From Onchidella celtica (taxonomy: Eukaryota > Mollusca > Gastropoda > Systellommatophora > Onchidiidae): 64,000 bases of DNA. The stretch covers positions 16,208,450 to 16,272,449 of the forward strand of contig OZ007581.1 in assembly GCA_963931925.1 (NCBI GenBank). Direction: 5' to 3'. Positions 12,259 through 24,239 of this stretch are shown one piece after another. Made by a program: the position numbers and the translations under genes. Below the pieces are notes generated by a model. That model searched no databases and was not told the origin of the DNA. It saw only the letters and a program-made list of their open reading frames with translations. The first letter of the stretch is position 1. Each line of letters begins with the position of its first letter.

Positions 12259-12475
12259 CCCCGCGTTCACACCAGATATCTGCTTTCGTTAACTTTCGTA
12301 CCACTCACGAACGGACGAGGCCGAGCTTTATAATTATATCTCCTATTATTTGTGTTCTCCTCTAACTCTGGTAAGTTTGCTGAGAACACTGATAGCCGAG
12401 ATATGAAGATTGACTTCATCCCTCCGTGAGCGGTGCGAAAGTTAAGGAAAGCGGATCTCTGATGTGAACGTAGGG
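12259..12475. mobile_element. PIF/Harbinger-type MITE (copy A)
   Basis: Inverted ends of about 55 bases start CCCCGCGTTCACACCAGA on the left and, read inward, CCCTACGTTCACATCAGA on the right. They are flanked by TAA at 12256-12258 and 12476-12478, the 3-bp TAA target duplication typical of PIF/Harbinger elements. The orthologous copy in duplication B (41109-42777) is split by an LTR insertion, so the MITE predates the duplication. Confidence 0.8.
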
Positions 12476-12639
12476 TAATTTTATCGGGGGCCAGAGGCAA
12501 ATAGAACAGAAAACACTAACGTCAACTGAAGCTGACATTTGGGCTTATCATAGAAACATTAATACATCTTTGAACTGATTTGTATTACTATATGACCCTA
12601 TGAAATGAATAATAGTAATGACCATGTTAGTACCCCTAT

Positions 12640-13237
12640 CCCCACCCCCCACCCCCCAAAAAATCGCGTGGTGCAATTTTAGCCCACTTGCTTGAAATTT
12701 GGCCTGAAGGAAAGTTTCAAAAATTATTAAAAGAGATTTTCTGTAGTGTCAACTTGTCTACTCCAGTCTCTTTTTTGTCAACCTGTTGTGTTTATTCAAG
12801 CGTCTGGCAATCTTTTAAAAGTATTGTTATGATGATAAACTACAATGAGCTACTAGTTCTACTTTCTTCCCTTTGCTAACCCCTGAGCACGGGACACCGT
12901 GTTCAACATAAGTTTGATTTGGTGCAATTTCTCTGGCTATAACTATAAACGGGTGGGCAGAACTTTGACGCGCATAAGATCTAAAGCAGATTATTATGGG
13001 AAACTTTCTAGATCAAGGTTTTTCAACGGAGGGGAGTCCGGGGGGGGGGGGGGGACTAATTTCGGTGGGAGAAAAAGTGGTTCGGAAACTAACACTAATA
13101 GCAAGAATCCCGTGGGTTTGCGTTCAAAATTTTAATGTCAACACTCGGGTGGTATCTCATAGTGTAATGAAGGAAATCGGAACAGAGAAGAGTAAACCAC
13201 AGGTCTGTCCCAGGCAATGCCGGGTGCCTTATCTTAG
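12640..13237 (+). mobile_element. Helitron-like element in duplication A
   Basis: Diverged copy of the family at 2221 and 6090, ending CCCAGGCAATGCCGGG then TGCCTTATCTTAG. Its counterpart in copy B (43466-43500 plus 44563-44995) is split by an LTR. C-rich and G-rich tracts at 12640-12660 and 13040-13055 vary between copies. Confidence 0.6.
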
Positions 13238-13239
13238 TT

Positions 13240-14202
13240 GTCCTAACACTAAAAACCAACTCTCTGGTCTTTCAGAAAATCTGATGAAAAAAAAAATAGG
13301 TTCCCGATAAGAATTTGAAACTTAAAATCGAATTTAAAACACAACAAAAGAAATATTCACAATGATAAGATGAATACAGTGACCCCTTTGCATTCAAACT
13401 CTACATTCGTCGTTCGTTTCAGCAGTGACACTTTTTCTGTCTGAAATATGAAGGGTCTCACAAAACCCAGCAGTTTGTAATGCTACATAAGTTGAGTTTT
13501 TATTAGTCGGCAGTAGACGTATTTTAAACATAAGTAAAAATGTAGTACCAATAGCTAGTCTCACCAATAATTATTTTATACATGCAACATACAGGTTTAA
13601 TATGTTACCAATAATATTATTATATGCATGGCTGTAGATTGACGTGAGTTAGTAAATGTAAATGCAATACAGTGTAGAGGTGATCATGATATAGTATTAG
13701 TAGCATTTCACCAAGTCACATGATTATGTTGAATATTGCATTTATCGAACCTTCGTGCCCTGTGCCTGATATCTAGGCTATATATATTTTGTTGTTTACT
13801 TTCGCACGTAGTAATGCCAAAACATTCCCATAAACAATGAAACTTTACAAACTGCGTACATTTCACCACGATAAATCATGATTATCTTTGCAGGACCAGG
13901 CAGTGCAAGATTGCAAACAATTATCCAATCAATTAAAAACTAATCCTATGCTACACTACTGCGATGGTACTGTCGTCTCTATTTGGTTCATAATTATTAT
14001 TATATTCACTGGACCCCTGAAATGTAGGGGCAAACAAGCTTGTACAGTGTGTTAATCTGTAGATGATTTTTAAGCAGCAACATATCAATGTTCTGTAGAA
14101 AGCTTTGATAAATGGATTAATAAAAAAAAATATTTTAAAAAACTAATTAGACACACCTCCCCGCCCCCAAGGAATCCACAAACTGAACCCGTAGACTTAA
14201 GC
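13240..14202. other. 3' flank of ankyrin gene A, no further gene
   Basis: AT-rich sequence homologous to 45070-46229 of copy B. It holds the empty site (TTTTAAACA|TAAG near 13520) for the Helitron present in B. No coding region is recognised. Confidence 0.7.
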
Positions 14203-17200
14203 TTAACATCGGGATTCTATAGTTCCAAAAGGCCAATAATACACTAAAGGTCTTGGTTTGGGCAGTGTTTCATAATGTACTGGATCAAAGCAGAGAGAAA
14301 TATTGGACCATTGACTGACTGGCAGTCGTGCTGCAGGTGTTTGGAACATGAGCATACGCTGAAGAACGGCCGGGAGTCCTGTCTCTTTGATGCGTCCTTC
14401 TCTCTGAGGACTGGGTCCCAGTGCCGATGACACCGCTATAAAAGCTAACTTGACCAGTGGCCAGGGATGTTTCATGGCCTGCTGGAGAAAGTTCACTACT
14501 GTCTCTTCTCTTTCCTCTCGGGGGAATCTCTCTGACTGCATCTGTAACACAGGTTGTTCTTCATACTTCTCAGAGATGAGACGACGAATACACTGTAAGT
14601 CATTATTTGTCATGTAACAACAGGCAAACATATATTTGAGAATCTGTGTGAAACCATGATCCTGTACCCAATCCAGCGGGGGTGGTATAGGTAAATTTCT
14701 GTCAATTTCGCAAAGCTCCGTAAACCCGTTGTTCACAGTCAACCGTAAAGCTAATTTATAAACGTCAGTTGCCCTTAGTCCCACAATAGATGACTCGAAC
14801 AGGAAATGAAAAGAATTGTGGACAATGGGCGTGGCACCTTTGCCCAGCAATAAACATAAAGCGCGGAAACAATGCGTTCCAGTTGCATGCCCTTCATGAA
14901 ATGACTGTAACCAGTAAACTGTGGCTGTCCGTTTTTCTTTATCTAATAGATCAGGATCCGCTCCATGACTTAGTAAAAGCCTGACACAGTTCGGATTAGA
15001 TGCATACATCAGTGCTGTCTTGCCTTCACTATCTTGTTTGTTAGGATCTGCTCCGTATTTTAGCGATGTCCCAATAGCGTCCATATTTCCAGTCTCTCCT
15101 GCCACAATGGTGTTTTTGCCACTGATGTCTTTCTTGTGAATGTCACATTGGTTTTCTCGTAACATTTTCATTTCCTTTCCGTCTCCTCTCTCGGATGCCA
15201 TCATTAAGGCCGTCTTGCCATGTATGTCTTGCACGTCAGGGTCACCTCCACTTTCTAGTAGTGCTTTAGCCGTCTCTGCAGAATATTTTAACACCAATGC
15301 CATCATTAATGCGGTCCTGCCATCTTTGTCTTGCCGGTTAGGATCACTTCCGCTTTTAAGTAGTGCTAGAACGATACGAAAGTGTCCTTCGCTTGATGCC
15401 ATCAATAATGCGGTCCTGCCTTCTTTGTCTTGCCGGTTAGGATCACTTCCGCTTTTAATTAGTGCTAAAACGATACGAAAGTGTCCTTTGTTTGATGCCA
15501 TCAATAATGCGGTCCTGCCTTCTTGTCTTGCCGGTTAGGATCACTTCCGCTTTTAATTAGTGCTAAAACGATACGAAAGTGTCCTTTGTTTGATGCCATC
15601 AATAACGCGGTCCTGCCATCTTTGTCTTGCCGGTTAGTATCACTTCCGCTTTTGATTAGTGCTAGAAAGATACGAAAGTGTCCTTTGTTTGATGCCATCA
15701 ATAATGCGGTCCTGCCATCTTTGTCTTGCCGGTTAGGATCACTTCTGCTTTTAATTAGTGCTAGAACGATACGAAAGTGTCCTTCGCTTGATGCCATCAC
15801 TAATGCAGTCCTGCTATCTTTGTCTTGCTGGTTAGGGTCACATCCGCCTTCTAGGAGTGCGTTAAGCAACTTTAAGTGTCCTCCCTCTGATGCCCTTATT
15901 AACGCAGTTTTGCATGAATGTCTTGCTTGTTAGGGTCACCTCCCTTTTCTAGTAGTGCTTTAACAATCTCCATATCTCCCCTCTCTGATGCCATTATTAA
16001 CGCAGTTTTGCCATGTATGTCTTGCTTGTTAGGGTCACCTCCCTTTTCTAGTAGTGCTTTAACAGTCTTCACATGCCCCCTCTTGGATGCCACTGTTAAC
16101 GCAGTTTTGCCATATATGCCCTGCTTGTCAGGGTCACCTCCCTTTTCTAGTAATGCTTTAACAATCTCCATTTTCCCACTCTCTGATGCTATGATTAATG
16201 CAGTCATGCCGTCTATGTCTAGTTTGTTAGGGTCACCACCGCTTTCAAGTAGTGCTATTACGATATTGATGTGTCGTCTCTTTGCTCCTATCATTAATGC
16301 GGTTTTGCCCTCTTCATCCGGCAGGTTAGGGTCAGCTCCGCTTTTAAGTAGTGCTGTAACCATATTAATGTGTCCCTTATCTGATGCCATCATTAATGCG
16401 GTCATACCTTTTTTATTTTGCTGGTTAGGGTCATCTGACCTTTCCCTTAGCGCTTCAACAATCTCTATATTTTCAATATCTAATGCTACTGTTAACGCCG
16501 TTTTGCCTCTTTTGTCTTCCTGATTACGGTCACCTCCCCTTGCTAGTAGTGCTTTAACAATCTCCATATCTCCCCTCTCTGATGCGATCATTAATGTGGT
16601 TTTGCCATACATATCTTGCTGGTTAGGGTCACCTCCCTTTTCAAGTAGTGTTTTAACAATCTCCATACCTCTTTTCTCTGATGCGATCATTAATGCGGTT
16701 TTGCCATGCATATCTTGCTGGTTAGGGTCACCTCCCTTTTCTAGTAGTGCTTTAACAATCTCCATACCTCTTTTCTCTGATGCGATCATTAATGCGGTTT
16801 TGCCATGCACATCTTGCTGGTTAGGGTCACCTCCCTTTAGTAGTGCTTTAACAATCTCCATATTCCCAATCTCTGATGCCATCATTAGAGCGGTCTTGCC
16901 TTCTTCATCTTGTTGGTTAGGGTCACCTCTAAATTTTAGCAGTGCTTTAACTATCACCGTTTTTCTTCTACATGATGCCATCATTAGCGCGGTCTTGCCC
17001 CTTCTCTCTTGCAAGTTAACGTCACTGCCTATTTTTAACAGTGCTTTAACAGTACTCGTATTTCCGAAGGTTGTAGCTACCATTAACATAGTCATGCCAT
17101 TTTCGTCTTGCTTGTTAGGGTCACCTCCACTTTTTTGTAGTTTTGCAATATCCTCTTTACTTCCAGTCACCGACGCCATCATTAACGCAATCTCTTTACA

Positions 17201-17206
17201 CTTCAA
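14203..17206 (-). pseudogene. Ankyrin-repeat protein gene, copy A, two frameshifts
   Basis: Minus strand. Three consecutive open segments (17206-15899, 15869-15501, 15504-14203) together encode about 20 ankyrin repeats of 33 residues (GKTALMMASERG...IVKALLEKGGDPNQQD type). They are followed by a non-ankyrin C-terminal region of about 200 residues with two to three short hydrophobic stretches. The segments are joined by two one-base deletions visible against neighbouring units: one C missing near 15914 (TTTTGCATG versus TTTTGCCATG) and one T missing near 15524 (TTCTTG versus TTCTTTG). The C-terminus includes LVKLAFIAVSSALG and LPAVLQRMLMF, a spacing that resembles a SOCS box (Cullin-E3 adaptor motif); this is inference. 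The 5' end is open: a stop lies just before the first TTG, so initiation at the MMAS methionines or an upstream exon is needed. Frameshifts may be decay or long-read error. Confidence 0.8.
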
Positions 17207-17994
17207 TCAGTTCAACTCCACTTTCCAGAGGTTTTTTAAGAACTGGGAGAGTCCATCCTCAAATCCGTAATGTAGACGGCACTTCCTCTCCTTGTGTAAG
17301 CCCCGAAAGGTTCAGATCGAGTTCAAATTCTACCGACAATTTAACCCTTCCCGTGTTATTAATAACTGTTGCTCTTCACTACAATGGCAGTATAATGGCA
17401 GAAGCGGTGACATCCTTAGATTTTAATCTTCCTTATTTGTGTTACACACACACCCCTTCCTATTAGTCTTCAAACGACCTCCATATTCTCTCTCACCTAT
17501 GCCACCAGGAAGGCTTTGTGTCTCCTGTAAAGGTAAGACGATCGTGTTCATTTAGAAATGTTTCTATGACTTTTCTAGAGCAGGCCTTTGTTAAAGCCTC
17601 AGAAGATGTAGTATCCTCAGATTCTGACACCACATTTTGTGCGTTTCTTGAAATTCTGAAATGTGTAAAAAAAAAAAAAAGTACGTTAGCCTTTGTAACA
17701 GGGTGACAGATTGGCAAGGTATAACTAGCGTGGGAAGATAGTTGACGGCGGGGAGACAGAGTTATTGTAGGCCAGAGGGGGAAAGTAGGGAATGCAACGG
17801 AAAGCGCCTTGACACCCGAAAAGGGTAGTGTTTACTTGACCGCCGTACTTGACGATCAGATCACCTGGGAATGGGTTGTATCGGATATGACGCGTCGGTC
17901 CCCGACTACCGGTAGCGGCGGCCATTTTGACGTGAAAACGTTCGTTGCTGGGAAAGTGCTACTAGAGTACTAGTCTGATCCTAAAGCAATCGAC

Positions 17995-20288
17995 ATGCCA
18001 CAGACCTGTTGCATGGTAAATTGCCACAATAACGCTGCCAAGGACAAGAATGTGGGATTTTTTCAAGTTCCCAAGGTTATTATCAGGGAAGGCAAGACGA
18101 CGGAGGAACTGACGAGGAGAAGAAGGCAAGCGTGGTTGAAAGCCGTAAACCGCAGAGGTTTCACAGACGGAATGGGTGGCGGACTAGCGGTGGATACGAA
18201 TTTGTGGAGAGCATTTCTTATCAGGTAAGAAACTGATGTTTTTGTGAAGTAGTTTTTGTATGAAGTAAAAGAAGTCAGGATTTATTGTCATACAGATAGA
18301 CTAGACTAGGCTAGATCCACACAATACTACTACTTTTTACTAGCCCGGTTGTGAAAAGCTGGTCACAAAGTCTAGATCTAGATCTATTAAAGCAAAGAAA
18401 GTTCGCTAGTCCAAAGCTGATATAGATCTAGTGATAGGCCAAAATTAACCATGCTTGCAAATTACAAAATATATCCGGGTAAACAGAATATTTTACAAAT
18501 TGTTTTCCACCCATGACTCGTCATTTGACTTAAAAGTTAAAGGCTTCATGAAGCTTTCCATAATTTGCTGAAACATTAACATTAAAAAGCTTCACAGTGT
18601 AACATATATTTCATTTTTTTTTCTTGGAAACAGGGAAACCAGCTTATGAAGAGGATTTCAATAATCCAGACTGGGTACCAACTCAGAAGCTTGGGTACCA
18701 TCATGCTAACCATGCTTCTTACACAAGGCTGCAAAACAGGAAGCAGAGAAGGCAGCATGTATCTACAGGTATTTGAATTTCTGGTCAAGAAGGTTATGAA
18801 TATTATTTGTGTGTTTGTGCCTTTGAAGCAGAAGAAGACAGAGTATATTTCGAACTTTCCTTACAGTTACATTGCCTAGCCTGGCATCTCAATGGGGAAT
18901 TTGTTATAATACAGTGTATTAGCAGTCTGGATCAACTAGGATTGTGATAGTCTTTTAATTGTATTACATTTTAAATCATTAATTATGTGTTCACTTATTG
19001 CATATTCAAGGTTTATTCAATGTTTATATTGCTAACACTCAGCACAAATGAGGGACTGATAATCAATGGAAGGCAAAAATCTGATAGCTTACAGTTACAG
19101 TAGGCCTATTACAAAACCAATGCCAGACATCAATTTTTGTGTAACTTTTTCCTCTTTTTTTCATTTCAGTTCCTGGATTACAAGAAAATTGTACCTCTAC
19201 GACAGAACAACTCCTTGAACCTTCATCTGAAGACACATAAGTCACACATGAGGAGATTCAAAATGATGACAACACCACACCACTAGGAAATAACAGGTCA
19301 ACACAGACAGATCTGACAAAAGACTTTATTTCCACACTTGAATCAGAAGTGCATACACTGGCCAGCGATTTAATCCTAACTAAAAATGAACTGCAGAAAT
19401 GTATTTATGATGAGAAGTTTTTCGAAATTAATGATGAAAAGGTAAAAAACTATACTGGTCTTCCTTCATATGCCGTATTATCACAGTTATATCTGTTTCT
19501 TGCGCCAGCAATATCACACACTGAAAGAAGTCGTCTTACTAAATTTCAGCAGATATTACTTGTCCTGTTCAAACTTAAACTGACTATTCCTTTCCAGTGC
19601 TTGGCGATATGTTTGCGATAGCTCAGTCTACGGCATCTGGTATTTTCCTCAAAGTAATAGATGTTATGTATGTTAATCTCAAAGCCCTTATACTCTGGCC
19701 TGAAAGGGAGGATATTCGAAAAACAATGCCACATGAATTTATTAAAGAGTTTGGACGGAGAATTACCGTTATCATAGACTTTCGAAATTTTCATCGAGAG
19801 ACCAAGTAGTGTTAAGGCACAGGCTCAAACATACTCCTCATACAAACATAACAACACTGCAAAGTATCTTATTGGTATAACACCACAAGGTACCGTATCC
19901 TTTTTGTCAAATGGTTGGGGGGGGGGGGGGGGGGAGAGAGAGAGAACAAGTGATAAATATCTGACCGAAAATTGTGGATTTCTGGACCACCTTGAACGTG
20001 GGGACCTTATATTAGCCGATAGAGGATTTGATATAGCTGACAGTGTGGCTCTACACTTTGCAGGAGTAAAAATACCAGCATTCACAAGGGGCAAAAAATT
20101 AGCACATTTACGCATCCATGTTGAGAGGGTGATTGGGAATGCGCAACAGAAATTTAGTATTCTACAAGACACTGCCCCTATAGATTTTCTCATTTCTAAA
20201 GATGGAAATGTTCCTACGCTAGAAAAAAATTGTTACTGTCTGTTTTAGTTTGGTGAACTTATGTCCTTCTGTGGTGACTTTCACTTGA
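17995..20288 (+). pseudogene. THAP-DDE transposase, broken
   Basis: Exon 1 (17995-18224, donor GTAAG) starts MPQTCCMVNCHNN with the THAP Cys pair, FFQVPK and the conserved Trp (RRRQAWLKAV). Exon 2 (18634-18768) continues with GKPAYEEDFNNPDWVPTQ. Exon 3 (19170 on) holds an HTH region and the DDE_4 catalytic core: first Asp near 19775 (VIID), second in LADRGFDI, Glu in HVERVIG. Lesions read directly: a small deletion near 18212 removes the second THAP Cys; an in-frame TAA lies near 19238; frameshifts lie near 19597, 19785 and 20222; a (G)n(AG)n expansion lies at 19917-19942; about a dozen residues are missing before HLRIHVERV (20098). The protein would bind the terminal repeats and catalyse excision and insertion. 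It diverges tail-to-tail from the gene at 20932-23968. Confidence 0.8.
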
Positions 20289-20726
20289 AGGTTGTATCCT
20301 ACTCCTAGTATTCAATTTCATAATGCTCCCATGTTTCATTTTTTTTATTTGAGAACTCCTTGCTCAGGGTGGTAAACAGATAGCCTACATGTACAGTACA
20401 AAAGTTGGTATTAAAAAGTTTCAGTGATTATAATAGGTAATGTTGCAAGCTCTCTGTCAATACTCAATTCACTGCAATGGCTCCCCATCAGAGGTAGAGT
20501 GGAATATAGATTGCTGTCACTTGTTATCAGTGCGTAGGTAAATTATCATCATTCTTATTCATAGATCTACTCGACTCCAACTAGAAAACTCAGATCAATG
20601 AATCAAAATCTATTGATAATGCCCAAAGTTAATGTAAACAAATGATGGCGAACATTCATTTCATCACCAAATTCAATGATTTTTTAAATTTATTATTACA
20701 GTAAAGGTCTTAAAAAATACCTTTCT

Positions 20727-20772
20727 TATAATATAATATAATATAATATAATATAATATAATATAATATAAC
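20727..20772. repeat. (ATAAT)n microsatellite
   Basis: About nine copies of TATAA/ATAAT lie between the convergent 3' ends of the two transposon genes, inside the ISL2EU element. Confidence 0.9.
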
Positions 20773-20931
20773 AAATAGGCAAATAAGGGCATTAATGTTA
20801 TACATTGGACCAGTCACTTAAAACCACTGCAAGTTTTCAAATATGATAGAAGCACAACTGAAAAAAGTAACAATATTGATATCTTAAGAAAAAGCTACAG
20901 AGCTATTGAGCACATATTGGATTATTCAGTC

Positions 20932-23900
20932 CTAATTTTTTTTCTTGGGCACAACTTTTCTCAATCCTTTAAATTCAGGTAGCTGTCTGCAGTCAGGGCA
21001 GTACCATTTCCCCTTGGGTGGACATTTTAGTTTAACGCATTTAAAATGAAACCACTCAATAGGGCACATAGGATTATCACAGGCAATCATGCCATCAGCT
21101 TCATCAACTTTGCCATAACTTGTTTTTGGACTGGGACCTTCTCAGCTCTTCTGTGTTTTGACACTCCTCATCAGATAAACTGATATTCAAGTTAGTAGCA
21201 ATCAATTCTTCTAGCGATTTTGATCGTGCCTTTTCATCAAAGAAAACTTGCAGTGATTTGGCTGTTCGTTTTTTTGTGACTACTTTGTCCTGAAATTCTG
21301 GTAATATTGTAAAAATTGCAGGTTGGCAGTTGGCCCTGCACATACCACTGAATAAAATATTAACATCTAAAATTCCTTTGTGTGCATTATTCTCATTACT
21401 AGTAGCAGTTGCATGGTGTGTGGGAGTTGTCTGAGCGTTATTCAAAATCTGACTGTCAAGTTTAGCTTTCTTGGCCTTCGCCGACGAAAAGTCAATTTTA
21501 GAAAGTGGCAAGGGTTCTACTTTTTTCCAAGCTGATGGAATCACCCAAAAACGCTGGCAACCCTGTCACTGTCTTTGTCTCTGCAAGCCTGCTGTTTGCC
21601 TCCAATAAAAAAAGCAGTGCCCCTACATGTGTGCAGGTTTCCCCAAGTCCAGCCATGCAAGTGCAATGAGCACACAACACAGTGCCATTTGGGTCAATAA
21701 TAACCCATGGTTGCAAAGGGGATTCTGATACTCGTTGGGAGTGAAGAACCTGGTGAAGAAAATAAGAAAATACATGTAGATAGATGCTGACCTTGAAGGA
21801 CCCCTATCATCATCATTTAACCTTGTATTCCAATAGCAAAACCCAATTTGCAATTTTAAATTTCTCTGAAAGGTTATTGTCAAATCTTACTTAAAGTCAT
21901 GTTGAACCTCAGTCCTCTCTTTATTCATAAAGCTGCACTACAGTGTATTTTAACAGGATATTCAAGTGTCATGAAGATGTCTTTCTCAAGAGGGTATACT
22001 TAATTTTTTAAGGAACTTGCAAAGTAATAGCAAGATCTTGAAGTCAAGATAGAATAATAATAATTATATCCATTTTGCAACCCTTATTTGTTTACATGCA
22101 AACCTCATGAAAGAGACTAAATTTTATCAGTCTGAAAAGTCATCATTCAATATTCACTAACACCCATAATGTCATGTCCATACAGGCCTTTCATTTCTGC
22201 CTGAATATTATTGGTCATAATGGTAGTACTGAGAATTTAACCTCCAGTCAGTTTTCAAGCTATGGGTCAAAATTTATTTTAAAATAGCTTCACTCTTCAT
22301 CGCATAATCTTATCTGCAAATATAAGAAGTGTGAGTAGGCCTAATTTAAAACAATCAAGGTTTAGGCTGCTTATCTATTTGTTCCATGTTTCAATGAACA
22401 TCCTTGCGGTAGTCAGTTTCAGGGACTTGTACAATCACAGAACAATTACATTCAGGATTGTCTGTTCTTACTGATTTGTTATTATATTCAATAATATTCT
22501 AATCTAGTAAGTGCTTACTGTTGAAGAAACCTAGCACTAAAACCTGCAAAACTAAAAAACATTGGTGACCCTTTTCTGCATCTTAGATGTTCTGCACCCG
22601 ACATGCATTAATGCTGTTTATTCTTGCCTGTGTATGAAATTATCATGACATAGAATAATATGTGAAGCAGAGATGTGATTTCATATTTTTATAAACTAAC
22701 CTTGGCTTTAACAATCACATTCTCACAGTCAGGTGGTTTGTGGCTCAGTGTCTCTTGAATCCAACCACTTGTAAACTGATTGTATGCCTTGAGTCCTTTG
22801 TAAGCCTGAAGAAAAATGAGAAACAAACATGATATATATGTGTAGATCTAGTGTATTGACGTGTCAACAGGATTTCTGAATGCAGTTCATGTCTAGTCCA
22901 CTGACATTGTGTGTATCATGAATAGACAGGTTTTTTTTAAAGGGAAAATTCATTTCATCCATAGTGTATCACCACAACAAACACAACATATGCCATGATA
23001 TCGCTGAAAGATAAGAAACATATGAAAAACACTGAAGAAAATAGGCCTTACATGTACTAAAACGACTATGTACTGGACAGGATTTAGACCTGGAAGTTCT
23101 CCCTGAAAAATACTTCCAGCTGAATCAATGACATTCATCATCATCATTGCCTTTCTCACCCTGGATCAGGGTATAGGCCACCAACAAACACTTTCCATCC
23201 CTCTCTATCATGGGCCAGCCTCTTTACATTATTCCAAGTCTTTCCGCTTCGTTGCACATCATTTTATCAATGACATTCCCTTGACATAATTATTGATATT
23301 TGAGGAAAAGAGGATCATCACTGATTCAGACTGCGTCATTACTTAACAAAATATTATTATTAATACGAGCTGATTTGGAAATCCCGTCGGGACTCGATGT
23401 AAATCTATCTGGATTTAGATTTTACTTTACATCACCTAAACTATACTAGAGGCTAGATCTAATCTATTCTATACATCCAACTACTAAACTAGTCTAGACT
23501 CATATTAGATCTAGATCTACTTATATAATTATAGATCTAACTTTTTGAAGCGAACCCAGGCTGGAACCCACATCAACCAAAGATCTAGATCTAGATCTAG
23601 TTTTGACTAAAAAAAACAACCCCTAACGGTTTATTAAATTATAATTGTATTTCTCTGGCCACTAGGATAAATCTACAAAGATCAGAAACACTGTGTTTCA
23701 CGATGCATGAAATAAGGAGTCGCAATCATCTTACCTTAAACTCTTCATTGGTGTAGGCACTTGTCTTGAGTACCAAATACGTGTATACGTCTGGAAAGTC
23801 GATCCTGGGTAAATCATCTTGATTCTTGCTTCACTGATTAGCAGGTAGCAAGTATGGATCAGTGCCATTGACGACACTTACTTTATCACGGTATCTTGCC

Positions 23901-23968
23901 CGACTTTTCGGGTCCAAATTCACCAAATGTTTCGGGACTTCCATCACTGCCGAGCATGTACTCGCCAT
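20932..23968 (-). pseudogene. SWIM-(YqaJ deleted)-PHD companion gene of the ISL2EU element
   Basis: Exon 1 is 23968-23735 (starts MASTCSAVMEVPK, donor GTAAG). Exon 2 is 22805-22701 (KGLKAYNQFTSGWIQETL). Exon 3 is 21749-20932. Phases agree (234 and 105 bases). Exon 3 begins with a SWIM zinc finger (CTCMAGLGETCTH) and ends with the second half of a PHD finger ([16 protein letters not shown]...WYCPDC) and a lysine-rich tail. In full-length relatives a YqaJ exonuclease domain lies between them; here the sequence jumps from the pre-YqaJ linker ([14 protein letters not shown]) straight into the PHD at about 21105-21118. Further lesions: TGA at 23831-23833 (where Trp is expected) and one extra base in the A5 run at 21547-21551. 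The YqaJ role in transposition is not established. Confidence 0.75.
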
Positions 23969-24148
23969 TCTTATTTTCTTTCTAACCATCCAAGATGGCC
24001 GAACGCCGCAAGTCACGTGACATCCGATACAACCCATTGCTTGGGGGGTAGAGATGCTTCAATAGTATTTAACGTGGAGTCGACGGGGTTGGCTATTAGG
24101 ATAACTAATGTGCACTCGGTGAGCGTCTTGGGACGCTACCTGGCTGGG

Positions 24149-24155
24149 TATAAAT
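24149..24155 (+). promoter_or_regulatory. TATA box of the LTR element
   Basis: TATAAAT in GGCTGGGTATAAATCCCCG, about 1.05 kb before the right end of the LTR element. It fits a U3 core promoter with transcription starting about 30 bases downstream, near TTCCAACTTCAGACCG. The promoter lies just right of the ISL2EU insertion, which separates it from the left part of the LTR. Confidence 0.5.
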
Positions 24156-24239
24156 CCCCGAACGCTCCTTCCAACTTCAGACCGCTGAGAGCACTCACCA
24201 GCTTCGTGCCGAAGAGGAGACCACAACTGCAACTGTAAC

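Larger units (their letters stand above)
17873..24035 (+). mobile_element. ISL2EU-type DNA transposon, 6.16 kb, defective
   Basis: The ends are GGGTTGTATCGGAT at 17873-17886 and its exact reverse complement at 24022-24035, flanked by the dinucleotide AT on both sides (17871-17872, 24036-24037). Inside are a plus-strand gene with a THAP zinc finger and DDE_4-type transposase and a minus-strand gene with SWIM and PHD fingers that normally carries a YqaJ nuclease. That two-gene set with a 2-bp duplication is the hallmark I know for ISL2EU (IS4EU-like) elements. Both genes are broken, so this copy is dead. It is nested in the LTR element at 17694-25202. Confidence 0.8.

Noticed and set aside
15140..17270. 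Plus-strand open frames of 130-220 codons opposite ankyrin gene A (Ser/Leu/Ala-rich repeats)
   Set aside because: They are antisense shadows of the 99-bp ankyrin units; the minus strand gives the recognisable domain.
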